From JACDBE01 sp051002015 (GTDB taxonomy: Bacteria > Actinomycetota > Acidimicrobiia > Spongiisociales > UBA5794), in assembly GCA_051002015.1 (NCBI GenBank), contig JBPCMS010000003.1, forward strand, positions 1-64,000: a DNA stretch of 64,000 bases, given 5' to 3'. Position numbers and translations under genes: made by a program. The notes below the pieces were generated by a model. It saw only the letters and a list, made by a program, of their open reading frames with translations. It made no database searches and was not told where the DNA came from. Shown piece by piece: positions 25,878 to 33,482 of the stretch. Every line of letters begins with the position of its first letter. Position 1 is the first letter of the stretch.

Positions 25878-25883
25878 TACCGT
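25878..25883 (+). promoter_or_regulatory. -10 element of the GalE-like gene
   Basis: TACCGT lies 30 nt before the ATG at 25913. The intervening leader contains an AGGGGGCAGGGA purine stretch usable as ribosome site. Confidence 0.35.
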
Positions 25884-25912
25884 GCGACGCCGACAAGGGG
25901 GCAGGGACACCT

Positions 25913-26833
25913 ATGAGGGTCGTCATCACCGGCGGCGCCGGGTTCATCGGATCGAACCTGGCCGAGCGGCTGCTGGGCGAAGGGATGGAGGTCGTTGCGA
26001 TCGACGACCTCTCCAACGGCGACGAGTGCAACCTCGACGGCATCGACGCCGAGCTGGTGATCGGGTCGATCCTCGACGCCGAGCTGCTCGATCATACCTT
26101 CGACGGCGCCGACTGCATCGTCCACTTCGCCGCCCGGGGATCGGTGCCCAAGTCGGTGGCCGACCCGGTCGCCACCCACGAGCGCAACAACACCGGGACC
26201 CTGGTGGTGTTGGAGGCGGTGCGCCGGGCCGGGGGCCCGCACACGGTGGTGGCCTCGTCGTCCAGCGTGTACGGAGCCGTGCCCGACCTGCCCAAGCACG
26301 AGGACCTCGCCACCAGGCCGATGAGCCCGTATGCGGTGAGCAAGCTGGCCACCGAGTGGTACGCCCTGGCCTACCAGCACTCGTACGGGCTGCCGTCGAT
26401 GGTTTTCCGCTTCTTCAACGTGTACGGGCCCCGGCAGCCGGCGGGACACGCCTATGCGGCGGTGATCCCGGCGTGGATATCGGCGGCGCTGGCCGGGGAT
26501 CCCGTGGTGGTCTACGGCGACGGTCTCCAGTCGCGCGACTTCACCTACGTCGATTCGGTGACCTCGGTGGTCAGCGACGCCATCACCCGGCGGGTGGTCG
26601 ATCCCATCCCGGTCAACCTGGCCTTCGGGGGCGGCTCGACCCTGCTCGAGCTGGCCGGCATGCTCGCCGAGATCATCGGCGAGCCGGTCGAGGTGCAGCA
26701 CGCCGAGAGCCGCCGGGGCGACATCCGCCACAGCTCGGCCGACCCGTCCCGGCTCCTCGCCCTGTTCCCCGACATCGCCCCGATCGGTCTCGACGAGGGG
26801 TTGGCCCGCACCGTCGACTGGTGGCGTCGCTGA
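25913..26833 (+). CDS. NAD-dependent nucleotide-sugar epimerase/dehydratase (GalE-like)
   Basis: This 306-residue extended SDR has TGGAGFIGSNLAERL for NAD binding, the catalytic region ASSSSVYGA with SPYAVSKLATEWY (Tyr-x3-Lys) and a C-terminal substrate domain with RFFNVYGPRQ and YGDGLQSRDFTYV. It probably interconverts UDP- or GDP-sugars, possibly UDP-glucose/galactose or glucuronate/galacturonate. It is transcribed alone, upstream of a tRNA gene. Confidence 0.85.
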   Translation: MRVVITGGAGFIGSNLAERLLGEGMEVVAIDDLSNGDECNLDGIDAELVIGSILDAELLDHTFDGADCIVHFAARGSVPKSVADPVATHERNNTGTLVVLEAVRRAGGPHTVVASSSSVYGAVPDLPKHEDLATRPMSPYAVSKLATEWYALAYQHSYGLPSMVFRFFNVYGPRQPAGHAYAAVIPAWISAALAGDPVVVYGDGLQSRDFTYVDSVTSVVSDAITRRVVDPIPVNLAFGGGSTLLELAGMLAEIIGEPVEVQHAESRRGDIRHSSADPSRLLALFPDIAPIGLDEGLARTVDWWRR

Positions 26834-26892
26834 TCCGCCGGGCAGGGCTCCTCATCCGCCTGGCAGGGCTCCTCATCCGCCCGGCAGGGCCG
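26830..26892 (+). repeat. three tandem 21-bp repeats
   Basis: Three consecutive 21-nt units share the core ATCCGCC-GGCAGGG with 1-3 changes each. They begin at the last codons of the epimerase gene and end 4 nt before the tRNA -10 element. Slipped-strand duplication is the likely origin. A role in tRNA promoter binding is possible but unproven. Confidence 0.8.
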
Positions 26893-26896
26893 GGGC

Positions 26897-26902
26897 TACA
26901 CT
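26897..26902 (+). promoter_or_regulatory. -10 element of the tRNA-Thr gene
   Basis: TACACT is placed 13 nt before the first base of the mature tRNA, suitable for a short 5' leader removed by RNase P. Confidence 0.5.
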
Positions 26903-26915
26903 CGCCACCCTTCCG

Positions 26916-26988
26916 GCCGGAGTAGCTCAGTCGGCAGAGCGACGCACTCGTAATGCGTAGGTCAGGGGTTCGATTCCCCTCTCCGGCT
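26916..26988 (+). tRNA. tRNA-Thr, anticodon CGT
   Basis: A full cloverleaf is visible. The acceptor arms GCCGGAG (26916-26922) and CTCCGGC (26981-26987) pair, with T as discriminator. The D-arm is GCTC...GAGC. The anticodon stem ACGCA/TGCGT holds the loop CTCGTAA (anticodon CGT), and the T-arm is AGGGG-TTCGATT-CCCCT. The 3' CCA is not encoded. It reads ACG, a frequent threonine codon at this GC content. Confidence 0.96.
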
Positions 26989-27005
26989 CCCTCAATGCCG
27001 CCGTT

Positions 27006-27608
27006 GTGCGGGGTCGAACGAACCGAGGAGCCCTCCTGGCAGACCGAGCCACCTTCGAGGAAGACGCCCTGCAGTTCGCTCCGCAGCTGTACACCGCGGC
27101 GATGCGCATGACCCGCAACCCCTCCGACGCCGAGGATGTCGTCCAGGAGACCTACCTGCGCGCCTACCGGGCGTACGACACCTTCACCGCAGGGACCAAC
27201 CTCAAGGCATGGCTGTACCGGATCCTCACCAACACCTACATCAACCGCTACCGGCAGGCCCAGCGCCGTCCCTCGGAGGTCGAACTTGGCGAGCTGCAAG
27301 ACCTCTACCTCTATCGCAGGCTGGGCGAGGGCTCGGGAGCGTCGGTCAGCGCCGAGGACGAGGTGCTGGAGCGGCTGGTCGACACCGACATCCGCACCGC
27401 GCTGGAGGAGCTCCCCGAGCACTTTCGGCTCCCGGTGCTGCTCGCCGATGTCGAGGGCTTCCACTACAAGGAGATCGCCGAGATCATGGACATCCCCATC
27501 GGCACCGTGATGTCCCGGCTGCACCGGGGAAGAAAAGCGCTCCAGCAGAAGTTGTGGAAGGTGGCCGAGGAGCGGGGCATGGTCGATCCGAACGCGGGTT
27601 CACGATGA
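27006..27608 (+). CDS. ECF sigma factor, SigH/SigR type
   Basis: This protein of up to 200 residues has region 2 (MRMTRNPSDAEDVVQETYLR, then NLKAWLYRILTNTYINRYR) and region 4 (EIAEIMDIPIGTVMSRLHRGR). It matches the redox/heat-responsive SigH/SigR group and is followed by a ZAS anti-sigma gene with 4-nt overlap. The drawn GTG start is only 18 nt after the tRNA. A better-placed initiation could be CTG 27036, which follows GAGGAG (27025-27030) by 5 nt and would give the N-terminus ADRATFEEDALQF. It is probably co-transcribed with the tRNA. Confidence 0.9.
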   Translation: MRGRTNRGALLADRATFEEDALQFAPQLYTAAMRMTRNPSDAEDVVQETYLRAYRAYDTFTAGTNLKAWLYRILTNTYINRYRQAQRRPSEVELGELQDLYLYRRLGEGSGASVSAEDEVLERLVDTDIRTALEELPEHFRLPVLLADVEGFHYKEIAEIMDIPIGTVMSRLHRGRKALQQKLWKVAEERGMVDPNAGSR

Positions 27609-27850
27609 GTCAAGGATGCGGTCACGCCGTCGACTACCTGTACCAGTACATCGACGATGAGCTGACCTGGTCGAGGCGGGTGCGGATACGGTGGCATCTT
27701 CAGCGGTGCCCGTCCTGCGTCGGGGCATACGGCTTCGAATCCCGTCTGAAAACCGTGATCCAACGCTGCGGCTGCGACGAACCCCCTCCGGAACTATATG
27801 ACCGCCTCCGAACGTTGATACGTGAGGAGGCCGCCCGCGACAACCCCTGA
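27605..27850 (+). CDS. ZAS-type zinc anti-sigma factor (RsrA-like)
   Basis: This 81-residue protein has the zinc anti-sigma motif HLQRCPSC (H-x3-C-x2-C), with an additional N-terminal Cys/His (GCGHAVDYLYQYIDDEL) matching RsrA/RshA. Oxidation of the zinc-binding cysteines in this family releases the cognate sigma factor. It therefore probably senses disulfide or oxidative stress and controls the sigma factor encoded just upstream. ATGA overlap ensures matched production. Confidence 0.88.
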   Translation: MSQGCGHAVDYLYQYIDDELTWSRRVRIRWHLQRCPSCVGAYGFESRLKTVIQRCGCDEPPPELYDRLRTLIREEAARDNP

Positions 27851-27873
27851 GGTGAGAGACCAGGGTCGCGGGC
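27833..27873 (+). terminator. hairpin spanning the anti-sigma stop codon
   Basis: GCCCGCGAC (27833-27841) pairs perfectly with GTCGCGGGC (27865-27873). The anti-sigma stop TGA lies in the 23-nt loop. There is no T-run, so termination is possible but uncertain. It separates the sigma operon from the zinc-finger gene. Confidence 0.4.
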
Positions 27874-27889
27874 CGAAAGCGAGGCGATC

Positions 27890-28084
27890 ATGGTGGACGA
27901 CACGCTCAGGGGGCGCCGGATCTCACCGGCGACGCGACCGCCCAAGGCGGTTGCCGAGAACCGCACCTGCATCATCCCCGAATGCGATACCAGGCTGAGC
28001 CGCTACAACCGGCGTGAGTACTGCTACACCCACGCACCGACCAGGTTCCCCCGGCTGCGGGGGCGGGTGGTGACGGGGCGGTAG
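27890..28084 (+). CDS. small zinc-finger-like protein
   Basis: This 64-residue, strongly basic protein has a central C-x4-C-x13-C-x2-H array (CIIPECDTRLSRYNRREYCYTH). It looks like a single treble-clef or zinc-ribbon module with Arg-rich ends, suitable for nucleic-acid binding. A GCGAGG ribosome site precedes the ATG. I do not know a named family. The position after a redox sigma/anti-sigma pair suggests, but does not prove, a link to the stress response. Confidence 0.68.
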   Translation: MVDDTLRGRRISPATRPPKAVAENRTCIIPECDTRLSRYNRREYCYTHAPTRFPRLRGRVVTGR

Positions 28085-28130
28085 CCGACGGACCGGCCGT
28101 CGTCTACATCGAGGACGGGTGTGCGGCGGC

Positions 28131-28136
28131 TAATGT
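28131..28136 (+). promoter_or_regulatory. -10 element before the 28145 gene
   Basis: TAATGT ends 8 nt before GTG 28145. If used, the transcript begins at the start codon and excludes the upstream GTG 28121. Confidence 0.4.
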
Positions 28137-28144
28137 TGCCCGCC

Positions 28145-28438
28145 GTGAACGATCCCGTCCGCCGCCTGCTGGCCGTGGCCCTCCTGCTGTTCGTCCTCGG
28201 GGTTCCGGCTGCGGCGATTGCCACCGAGGCAGAGACCGGGAGCACGACCACGACCGCCGCCGACCCCGACGCAATCGTGCCCGCCGTCGAGGTGCCTGCG
28301 GTAGCCGAAGAGGCGGAAGAGCCGCCATGGACCACCAGGTTCCTCGCCCCGGCCACGCTCGCCCTCGGTGTGCTCGGGGTGGTGGGAGCGGCCGCCTACT
28401 ACGGCGTCAGGATCGTCGGCCGCTACCGGGTCGGCTGA
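28145..28438 (+). CDS. small secreted/membrane protein of unknown function
   Basis: This 97-residue protein has a signal-peptide-like N-terminus (RRLLAVALLLFVLGVPAAAIA), an acidic Thr/Ala/Glu-rich middle and a C-terminal transmembrane helix (TLALGVLGVVGAAAYYGV) ending in RIVGRYRVG. It would expose a short disordered acidic loop outside the cell. An alternative start, GTG 28121 with GAGGA 5 nt upstream, adds 8 residues. No family was recognised. Confidence 0.6.
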   Translation: MNDPVRRLLAVALLLFVLGVPAAAIATEAETGSTTTTAADPDAIVPAVEVPAVAEEAEEPPWTTRFLAPATLALGVLGVVGAAAYYGVRIVGRYRVG

Positions 28439-28497
28439 TTCACCAGCCTCGCCGACCCGCCCACCGGGCGGTCGACGACGTTGCCCCGTCATCCACC

Positions 28498-28503
28498 TAG
28501 GTT
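28498..28503 (+). promoter_or_regulatory. -10 element of the zincin-tilS-hpt operon
   Basis: TAGGTT ends 7 nt before ATG 28511 with no ribosome site, consistent with a leaderless operon head. Confidence 0.45.
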
Positions 28504-28510
28504 TCTCCTC

Positions 28511-29554
28511 ATGGCCGATCGCACCAGCACCCTGTCATGGCCCCTGGTGGCCAGGGTGGCGGCCCGCGTCGGCGGTAGCTATCCGCTCGAGGGCACCTAC
28601 CACGAGGGGCGGCTGGCCGATCAGGCGCCCGAGCTGGTCTCGCGCGCCACCGAGCTGGTCGCCGCCGACACCGGTCTTTCCACCCCGGGACAGCCCATGG
28701 TTTCCGTGGTGTCGAGGGCCGCCTGGGTCGAGGCCAACGTCGCCTCGATGTCGATGCTGCTCGCCCCCGCCCAGAAGCGGCTCGGTGAGCAGCGGGGCAT
28801 CGGATCCGCCCTGGCCGACCGCATCGTCGCTCTAGAGATGGGCACCGTGCTCGGTCTGCTCAGCCGCCGGGTCCTCGGCCAGTACGAGCTGGTGCTCCCC
28901 ACCGCAGACGGGGGTGACGGCGACACCGTGATGCTGGTCGGATCCAACCTGCTCGCCCTCGAGCGCCAGCACGAGTTCCGCCCCGACGAGTTCCGCTTCT
29001 GGGTCGTCCTCCACGAATGCACCCACCGCGCCCAGTTCCTCGGTGTGCCCTGGCTGCGTGGCTACTTCCTGTCGCTGGTCGAGGAGCTGGTGGAGAGCGC
29101 CGTGCCCGAACCGGGGAGGCTGCAGCGGATCGCAGGTGAGCTGCGGGCGGCGGTAGCCTCGGGCGAGCCGATGATCGACGACACCGGGCTGTTCGGTCTG
29201 TTCGCCTCGGCCGAGCAGCGCCAGATCCTCGAGAAGGTGCAGGCCCTGATGTCGCTGCTCGAGGGGCACGGCCACGTGGTGATGGACCGCATCGGGGCCC
29301 GCGAGCTACTCACCCAACGCCGGATGTCGGCCGTGCTGAAGATGCGCCGGCAGGATCCCCGGACCGCCCGCTTCATGCGGCTGGTCGGTCTGGAGATGAA
29401 GCTCAAACAGTACGAGACGGGCGCCGCCTTCATCGAGGCGGTCGACCGGCACGCCGGGTTCGCTGCCCTCGATCGGGCCTGGGAGGGAAAGGAGATGCTC
29501 CCCACCCTCGAGGAGATCGCCGAGCCGGTCCGCTGGCTGGAGCGGGTCGGGTAG
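28511..29554 (+). CDS. zincin-like metalloprotease, DUF2342/TIGR03624 family
   Basis: This 347-residue protein has the HExxH zinc site in FWVVLHECTHRAQFLG and a distal region LVEELVESAVPEPG. This actinobacterial family is annotated as zinc-dependent metalloprotease or F420-biosynthesis-associated protein. It is typically encoded next to tilS and hpt, as here (12 nt before tilS). Proteolytic activity has not, to my knowledge, been well established for the family. ATG 28511 is chosen over the upstream TTG because of the promoter spacing. Confidence 0.87.
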   Translation: MADRTSTLSWPLVARVAARVGGSYPLEGTYHEGRLADQAPELVSRATELVAADTGLSTPGQPMVSVVSRAAWVEANVASMSMLLAPAQKRLGEQRGIGSALADRIVALEMGTVLGLLSRRVLGQYELVLPTADGGDGDTVMLVGSNLLALERQHEFRPDEFRFWVVLHECTHRAQFLGVPWLRGYFLSLVEELVESAVPEPGRLQRIAGELRAAVASGEPMIDDTGLFGLFASAEQRQILEKVQALMSLLEGHGHVVMDRIGARELLTQRRMSAVLKMRRQDPRTARFMRLVGLEMKLKQYETGAAFIEAVDRHAGFAALDRAWEGKEMLPTLEEIAEPVRWLERVG

Positions 29555-29566
29555 CACCGGGACGCA

Positions 29567-30820
29567 GTGGATCCCCTTTTCGCCGCTCACCTGATCCCGC
29601 CAGGCCCGGTGGTCGTGGCCCTGAGCGGTGGCCCCGACTCGGCGGTCGCCGCCTGGCTGGCCACCACCCGGTCGGACCAGGTGCGGGCGGTGTTCATCGA
29701 CCACGGGTGGCCCGGTTCCGCCCGGATGGGGGAGGCGGCGGGAGCCGTTGCCCGCAAGCTCGGCATCCCCCTCGAGGTGGTGACGGTGGCGCCGACCACC
29801 TCTGAGACCGGGGCAAGGACGGTCCGGCTGGAGGCGCTGCAGCGGGCCGCGGGCGAGGCCGCGATCGTCACCGGGCACCACGCCGGCGATGTCGCCGAGA
29901 CCGTCCTCGCCAACCTGTTGCGGGGCGCAGGCGCCACCGGGCTCTCCGGGATCCCGGCGTTGCGGGGCCCCTTCATCCGCCCCATGCTCGGCGTTCGGGC
30001 CGACGAGGTGCGGCGCACTGCGGTCGACCTCGGGCTGCCGTTCACCGACGACCCGGCCAACGCCGACCCGGCCCACCACCGCAACCGGATCAGGCACACC
30101 GTGCTCCCCGGGCTCGAAGCGGACGCCCCCGGCGCCGGGGCGGCCCTGGCCCGCTCCGCCGCGGTCCTCGCCGCCGACGACGCCATGCTCGACCGCCTCG
30201 CCGCCGAGATTCCGCTCCGCCGCCAGGGCACCGCGGTCCTGGTCCCGGCCGGGGCGCTGGCCACCGCCCCGCCGCCGGTGGCGGCCCGGATCGTGCGGAG
30301 GGCGCTGCGCATGGTCCATCCCCCGTACCCCGGATCGGCGGCAGACGTCGCCGCCGTGCTGGCGGCGGCGACCGGTCCCACGGCGCAGCTCTCCGGCGGG
30401 CTGCTCGCCTCGCGCCAGGGTGCATCGGTAGCCATCCACCCCGCCGGCACCGAGCGTCCGCCTCCCGCGGTGCCCCTCCCCGTCCCCGGCAGGGCGGTCC
30501 TCGCCGACCGGATGGTCACCGCCGACCGCATCGACCGTCCCCGGGTCGCACCGCTGGGGAAGGCGGTCGCCTGGTTCGACCCCGACCTGGACGATCTGGT
30601 CGTCGCCGGAGCGGTGGCAGGCGACCGCATCGACCTCGGCGGGCACACCAAGAAGGTGGCCGACGCCCTTGCCGAGACCGGGGTGGCCCGGAGGCTGCGT
30701 CCTGGTTGGCCGGTGGTGGCGGCGCATGGGAAGATTGCGTGGTTGGTGGGGGTCAGGGTGGCGGCGTGGGCCCGTCCGGATGCCGCTGCGGGCCATGTGA
30801 TCGAACTGCGTTGGCGTTGA
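29567..30820 (+). CDS. tilS: tRNA(Ile)-lysidine synthase
   Basis: This 417-residue enzyme modifies C34 of tRNA-Ile(CAU) with lysine so that it reads AUA. The ATP-pyrophosphatase loop is VVALSGGPDSAVAAW. The substrate-binding region has VTGHHAGDVAETVLANLLRG and the DPANADPAHHRNRIRH segment that holds conserved Asn/Arg. A C-terminal TilS_C domain follows near HTKKVADALAETGV. GTG start. It lies between the zincin and hpt genes, the standard actinobacterial order. Confidence 0.93.
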   Translation: MDPLFAAHLIPPGPVVVALSGGPDSAVAAWLATTRSDQVRAVFIDHGWPGSARMGEAAGAVARKLGIPLEVVTVAPTTSETGARTVRLEALQRAAGEAAIVTGHHAGDVAETVLANLLRGAGATGLSGIPALRGPFIRPMLGVRADEVRRTAVDLGLPFTDDPANADPAHHRNRIRHTVLPGLEADAPGAGAALARSAAVLAADDAMLDRLAAEIPLRRQGTAVLVPAGALATAPPPVAARIVRRALRMVHPPYPGSAADVAAVLAAATGPTAQLSGGLLASRQGASVAIHPAGTERPPPAVPLPVPGRAVLADRMVTADRIDRPRVAPLGKAVAWFDPDLDDLVVAGAVAGDRIDLGGHTKKVADALAETGVARRLRPGWPVVAAHGKIAWLVGVRVAAWARPDAAAGHVIELRWR

Positions 30821-30837
30821 GGCTGGAGGATCGCAGG

Positions 30838-31362
30838 ATGCTCGATGGCACGATCAGGGTGATGATCTCGGCGGAGGAGATCGACGCCAAGTTGGCCGAG
30901 ATGGGCCGGGCGATCACCGAGGACTACCAGGGCAAGGACCTGCTCATGGTCGGGGTCCTCAAGGGCGCTTTCATGGTCATGGCGGACCTGGCCCGGCACA
31001 TCGAGCTTCCGGTCGAGTTCGACTTCATGGCGGTCTCGTCGTACGGCGCCTCCACCAAGTCGTCCGGGGTGGTTCGCATCCTCAAGGACCTCGACACCGA
31101 GATCCAGGGGCGGCACCTGCTCATCGTCGAAGACATCATCGACTCGGGGCTCACCCTGCGTTACCTGATGAAGAGCCTCAGGGTGCGCCAGCCGGCGTCG
31201 CTGGAGCTGGCGGCGCTGCTGGTCAAGGACGGTGTGAAGCGGCCCCCGACCGACATCAGGTACGAGGGCTTCCACATCCCGCCCGAGTTCGTGATCGGGT
31301 ACGGGCTCGACTACGCCGAGAAGTACCGCAACCTGCCCTACGTCGGCGTGGTAGAGGGCTGA
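30838..31362 (+). CDS. hpt: hypoxanthine(-guanine) phosphoribosyltransferase
   Basis: This 174-residue type I PRTase salvages hypoxanthine and guanine with PRPP. Landmarks are GVLKGAFMVMADLARHI (pyrophosphate loop), SSYGASTKSSG (flexible loop) and the PRPP motif LLIVEDIIDSGLTL. A DYAEKYRNLPYVG tail contacts the base. GGAGGA lies 7 nt before the ATG. It is followed by ftsH, as in most actinomycetes. Confidence 0.94.
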   Translation: MLDGTIRVMISAEEIDAKLAEMGRAITEDYQGKDLLMVGVLKGAFMVMADLARHIELPVEFDFMAVSSYGASTKSSGVVRILKDLDTEIQGRHLLIVEDIIDSGLTLRYLMKSLRVRQPASLELAALLVKDGVKRPPTDIRYEGFHIPPEFVIGYGLDYAEKYRNLPYVGVVEG

Positions 31363-31419
31363 GCGCACCGTCGACCGCCCCGGTGGCGAGCCCCAGTCCG
31401 GGTAGGAGCGGCCATCTCG

Positions 31420-31425
31420 TAGACT
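31420..31425 (+). promoter_or_regulatory. -10 element of ftsH
   Basis: TAGACT lies 37 nt before the TTG start and allows a leader of about 30 nt with a GAGGGA ribosome site (31452-31457). Confidence 0.4.
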
Positions 31426-31462
31426 GGCAGCCAGCAAATCCGTCCTCTGCCGAGGGAATCCG

Positions 31463-33430
31463 TTGAGCCGTAACGCACGCACCATCCTGGTCTACCTGTC
31501 CGTCGGCTTTCTCGTGCTGATGGGCGTCAACCTGTTCCTCGACGGGGGCACCAGACCAACCGAGGTGTCGCTCGACGCCTTCATCAACCTGGTGGAGCAG
31601 GGCGACGTGGCCGAGGCCGTCATCCTGGAGAAGTCCGAGCAGGTGACCGGCACCCTGGCCGAGGGCGCCACCATGCCCGGCGGCGGCAGCGACTTCGTGG
31701 TCGGCTATCCCAACGAGTACGAGAACGACCTCACCCAGCTGCTCCTCGATGCCGGGGTCGACGTCACCTCCGACCCGGAGAACCCCTCGCTGCTGCAATG
31801 GTTCCTGGGGACGATCTTCCCCTATCTGCTCATCTTCGGCGTCTTCATCTTCATCCTGATGCAGATGCAGGGGGGCGGGAACCGGGTGATGCAGTTCGGC
31901 AAGGCACGTACCAAGCAGGTCACCAAGGAGACCCCCAAGGCCACCTTCGCCGACGTCGCCGGGGCGGAAGAGGCGGTCGAGGAGCTGGTGGAGATCAAGG
32001 AGTTCCTGGCCAACCCCGCCAAGTTCCGCGCCATGGGAGCCAAGATCCCCAAGGGCGTGCTCCTCTACGGCCCCCCCGGCACCGGCAAGACGCTGCTGGC
32101 CCGTGCCGTGGCCGGCGAGGCAGGGGTTCCGTTCTTCCCGATCTCCGGGTCCGACTTCGTCGAGATGTTCGTCGGGGTCGGTGCCAGCCGGGTGCGTGAC
32201 CTGTTCGAGCAGGCCAAGGCGCAGGCCCCCGCCATCGTCTTCATCGACGAGATCGACGCCGTCGGACGCCACCGTGGCGCCGGTCTCGGCGGCGGGCACG
32301 ATGAGCGGGAGCAGACCCTCAACCAGCTTCTGGTCGAGCTCGACGGCTTCGACGTCAAGGTTGGGATCATCGTCATCGCCGCCACCAACCGACCGGACAT
32401 CCTCGATCCCGCCCTGCTCCGCCCCGGCCGTTTCGACCGCCAGATCGTGGTCGACCGGCCCGACCTCAGGGGCAGGGAGAAGATCCTGACCGTCCATGCC
32501 AAGGGCAAGCCGCTGGCCGAGGGGGTCGACCTGGGGGGGCTGGCCCGCCAGACCCCAGGCTTCACCGGTGCCGACCTGGCCAACCTGATCAACGAGGCGG
32601 CGATACTCGCCGCCCGGCGGGGTCGCACCGACATCGGCACCAGCGAGCTGGAGGAGGCGATCGACCGGGTGATGGCGGGTCCTGAGCGCCGCAGCCGCTT
32701 GATCACCGAGGCGGAGCGGGAGCTGACCGCCTACCACGAGGGCGGCCACGCCTTGGTGGGGCATGTGCTCCCCAACCTCGACCCGATCCACAAGGTCACC
32801 ATCATCCCCAGGGGCAGGGCGGGCGGCTACACGCTGGCGCTCCCGATGGAGGAGAAGTACTTCAACCGCCGCTCCGAGCTGGTCGACCAGCTCGCCTACG
32901 CCCTGGGCGGGCGCACCGCCGAGGAGCTGGTGTTCGGCGACCCCAGCACCGGGGCCAACAACGACATCGAGAAGGCAACCAACCTCGCCCGCAAGATGGT
33001 GATGGAGTACGGCATGAGCGACAAGCTGGGCCCGCTCCGCTACGGCAAGCCCGAGGGCGAGGTCTTCCTGGGTCGCGACTACTCCCAACGCAACGACATC
33101 TCCAACGAGCTGGCCGCCGCCATCGACGAGGAGGTGCGCCGGCTGATCACCCAGGCCCACGACGAGGCCCGCGAGATCATCACCGCCCACCGCGACGCCC
33201 TCGACCGCATCGCCAAGGCGCTCCTGGAGAACGAGACCCTCGACGCCGCCGAGGTGGCGGTCATCTTCGGCGACATCCCCAAGTGGGAGCACGTCGGCAA
33301 CGGCTCGCTGCGTATCCAGGCGCCCAGCCAACCGGTGGATGCCGGTGTCGAGGGGAGGGCGAGCGAGACCGTCGACGGCATGGTGGCCGCCCAGGCACCC
33401 CACGACGGTCCCCGGCCCCATCAGCCCTGA
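31463..33430 (+). CDS. ftsH: ATP-dependent zinc metalloprotease FtsH
   Basis: This 655-residue membrane AAA+ protease degrades misassembled membrane proteins and short-lived regulators. It has two transmembrane helices (about residues 8-26 and 110-130) around an outside domain. The AAA module has Walker A GPPGTGKT, Walker B IVFIDEID and SRH RPGRFDRQIV. The zinc protease site is AYHEGGHALVGH. TTG start with GAGGGA 5 nt upstream. The C-terminal tail after about residue 600 is variable and may overlap the start of folP. Confidence 0.97.
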   Translation: MSRNARTILVYLSVGFLVLMGVNLFLDGGTRPTEVSLDAFINLVEQGDVAEAVILEKSEQVTGTLAEGATMPGGGSDFVVGYPNEYENDLTQLLLDAGVDVTSDPENPSLLQWFLGTIFPYLLIFGVFIFILMQMQGGGNRVMQFGKARTKQVTKETPKATFADVAGAEEAVEELVEIKEFLANPAKFRAMGAKIPKGVLLYGPPGTGKTLLARAVAGEAGVPFFPISGSDFVEMFVGVGASRVRDLFEQAKAQAPAIVFIDEIDAVGRHRGAGLGGGHDEREQTLNQLLVELDGFDVKVGIIVIAATNRPDILDPALLRPGRFDRQIVVDRPDLRGREKILTVHAKGKPLAEGVDLGGLARQTPGFTGADLANLINEAAILAARRGRTDIGTSELEEAIDRVMAGPERRSRLITEAERELTAYHEGGHALVGHVLPNLDPIHKVTIIPRGRAGGYTLALPMEEKYFNRRSELVDQLAYALGGRTAEELVFGDPSTGANNDIEKATNLARKMVMEYGMSDKLGPLRYGKPEGEVFLGRDYSQRNDISNELAAAIDEEVRRLITQAHDEAREIITAHRDALDRIAKALLENETLDAAEVAVIFGDIPKWEHVGNGSLRIQAPSQPVDAGVEGRASETVDGMVAAQAPHDGPRPHQP

Positions 33431-33482
33431 TCTCACCGCCGCGTCCTTCATCCCGGTCACCTGGCGGGTCCGCTCCACGACC

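Noticed and set aside
26993..27005. Separate promoter for the sigma factor gene
   Set aside because: Only 17 nt separate the tRNA and the first possible start codon, with no -10-like sequence.
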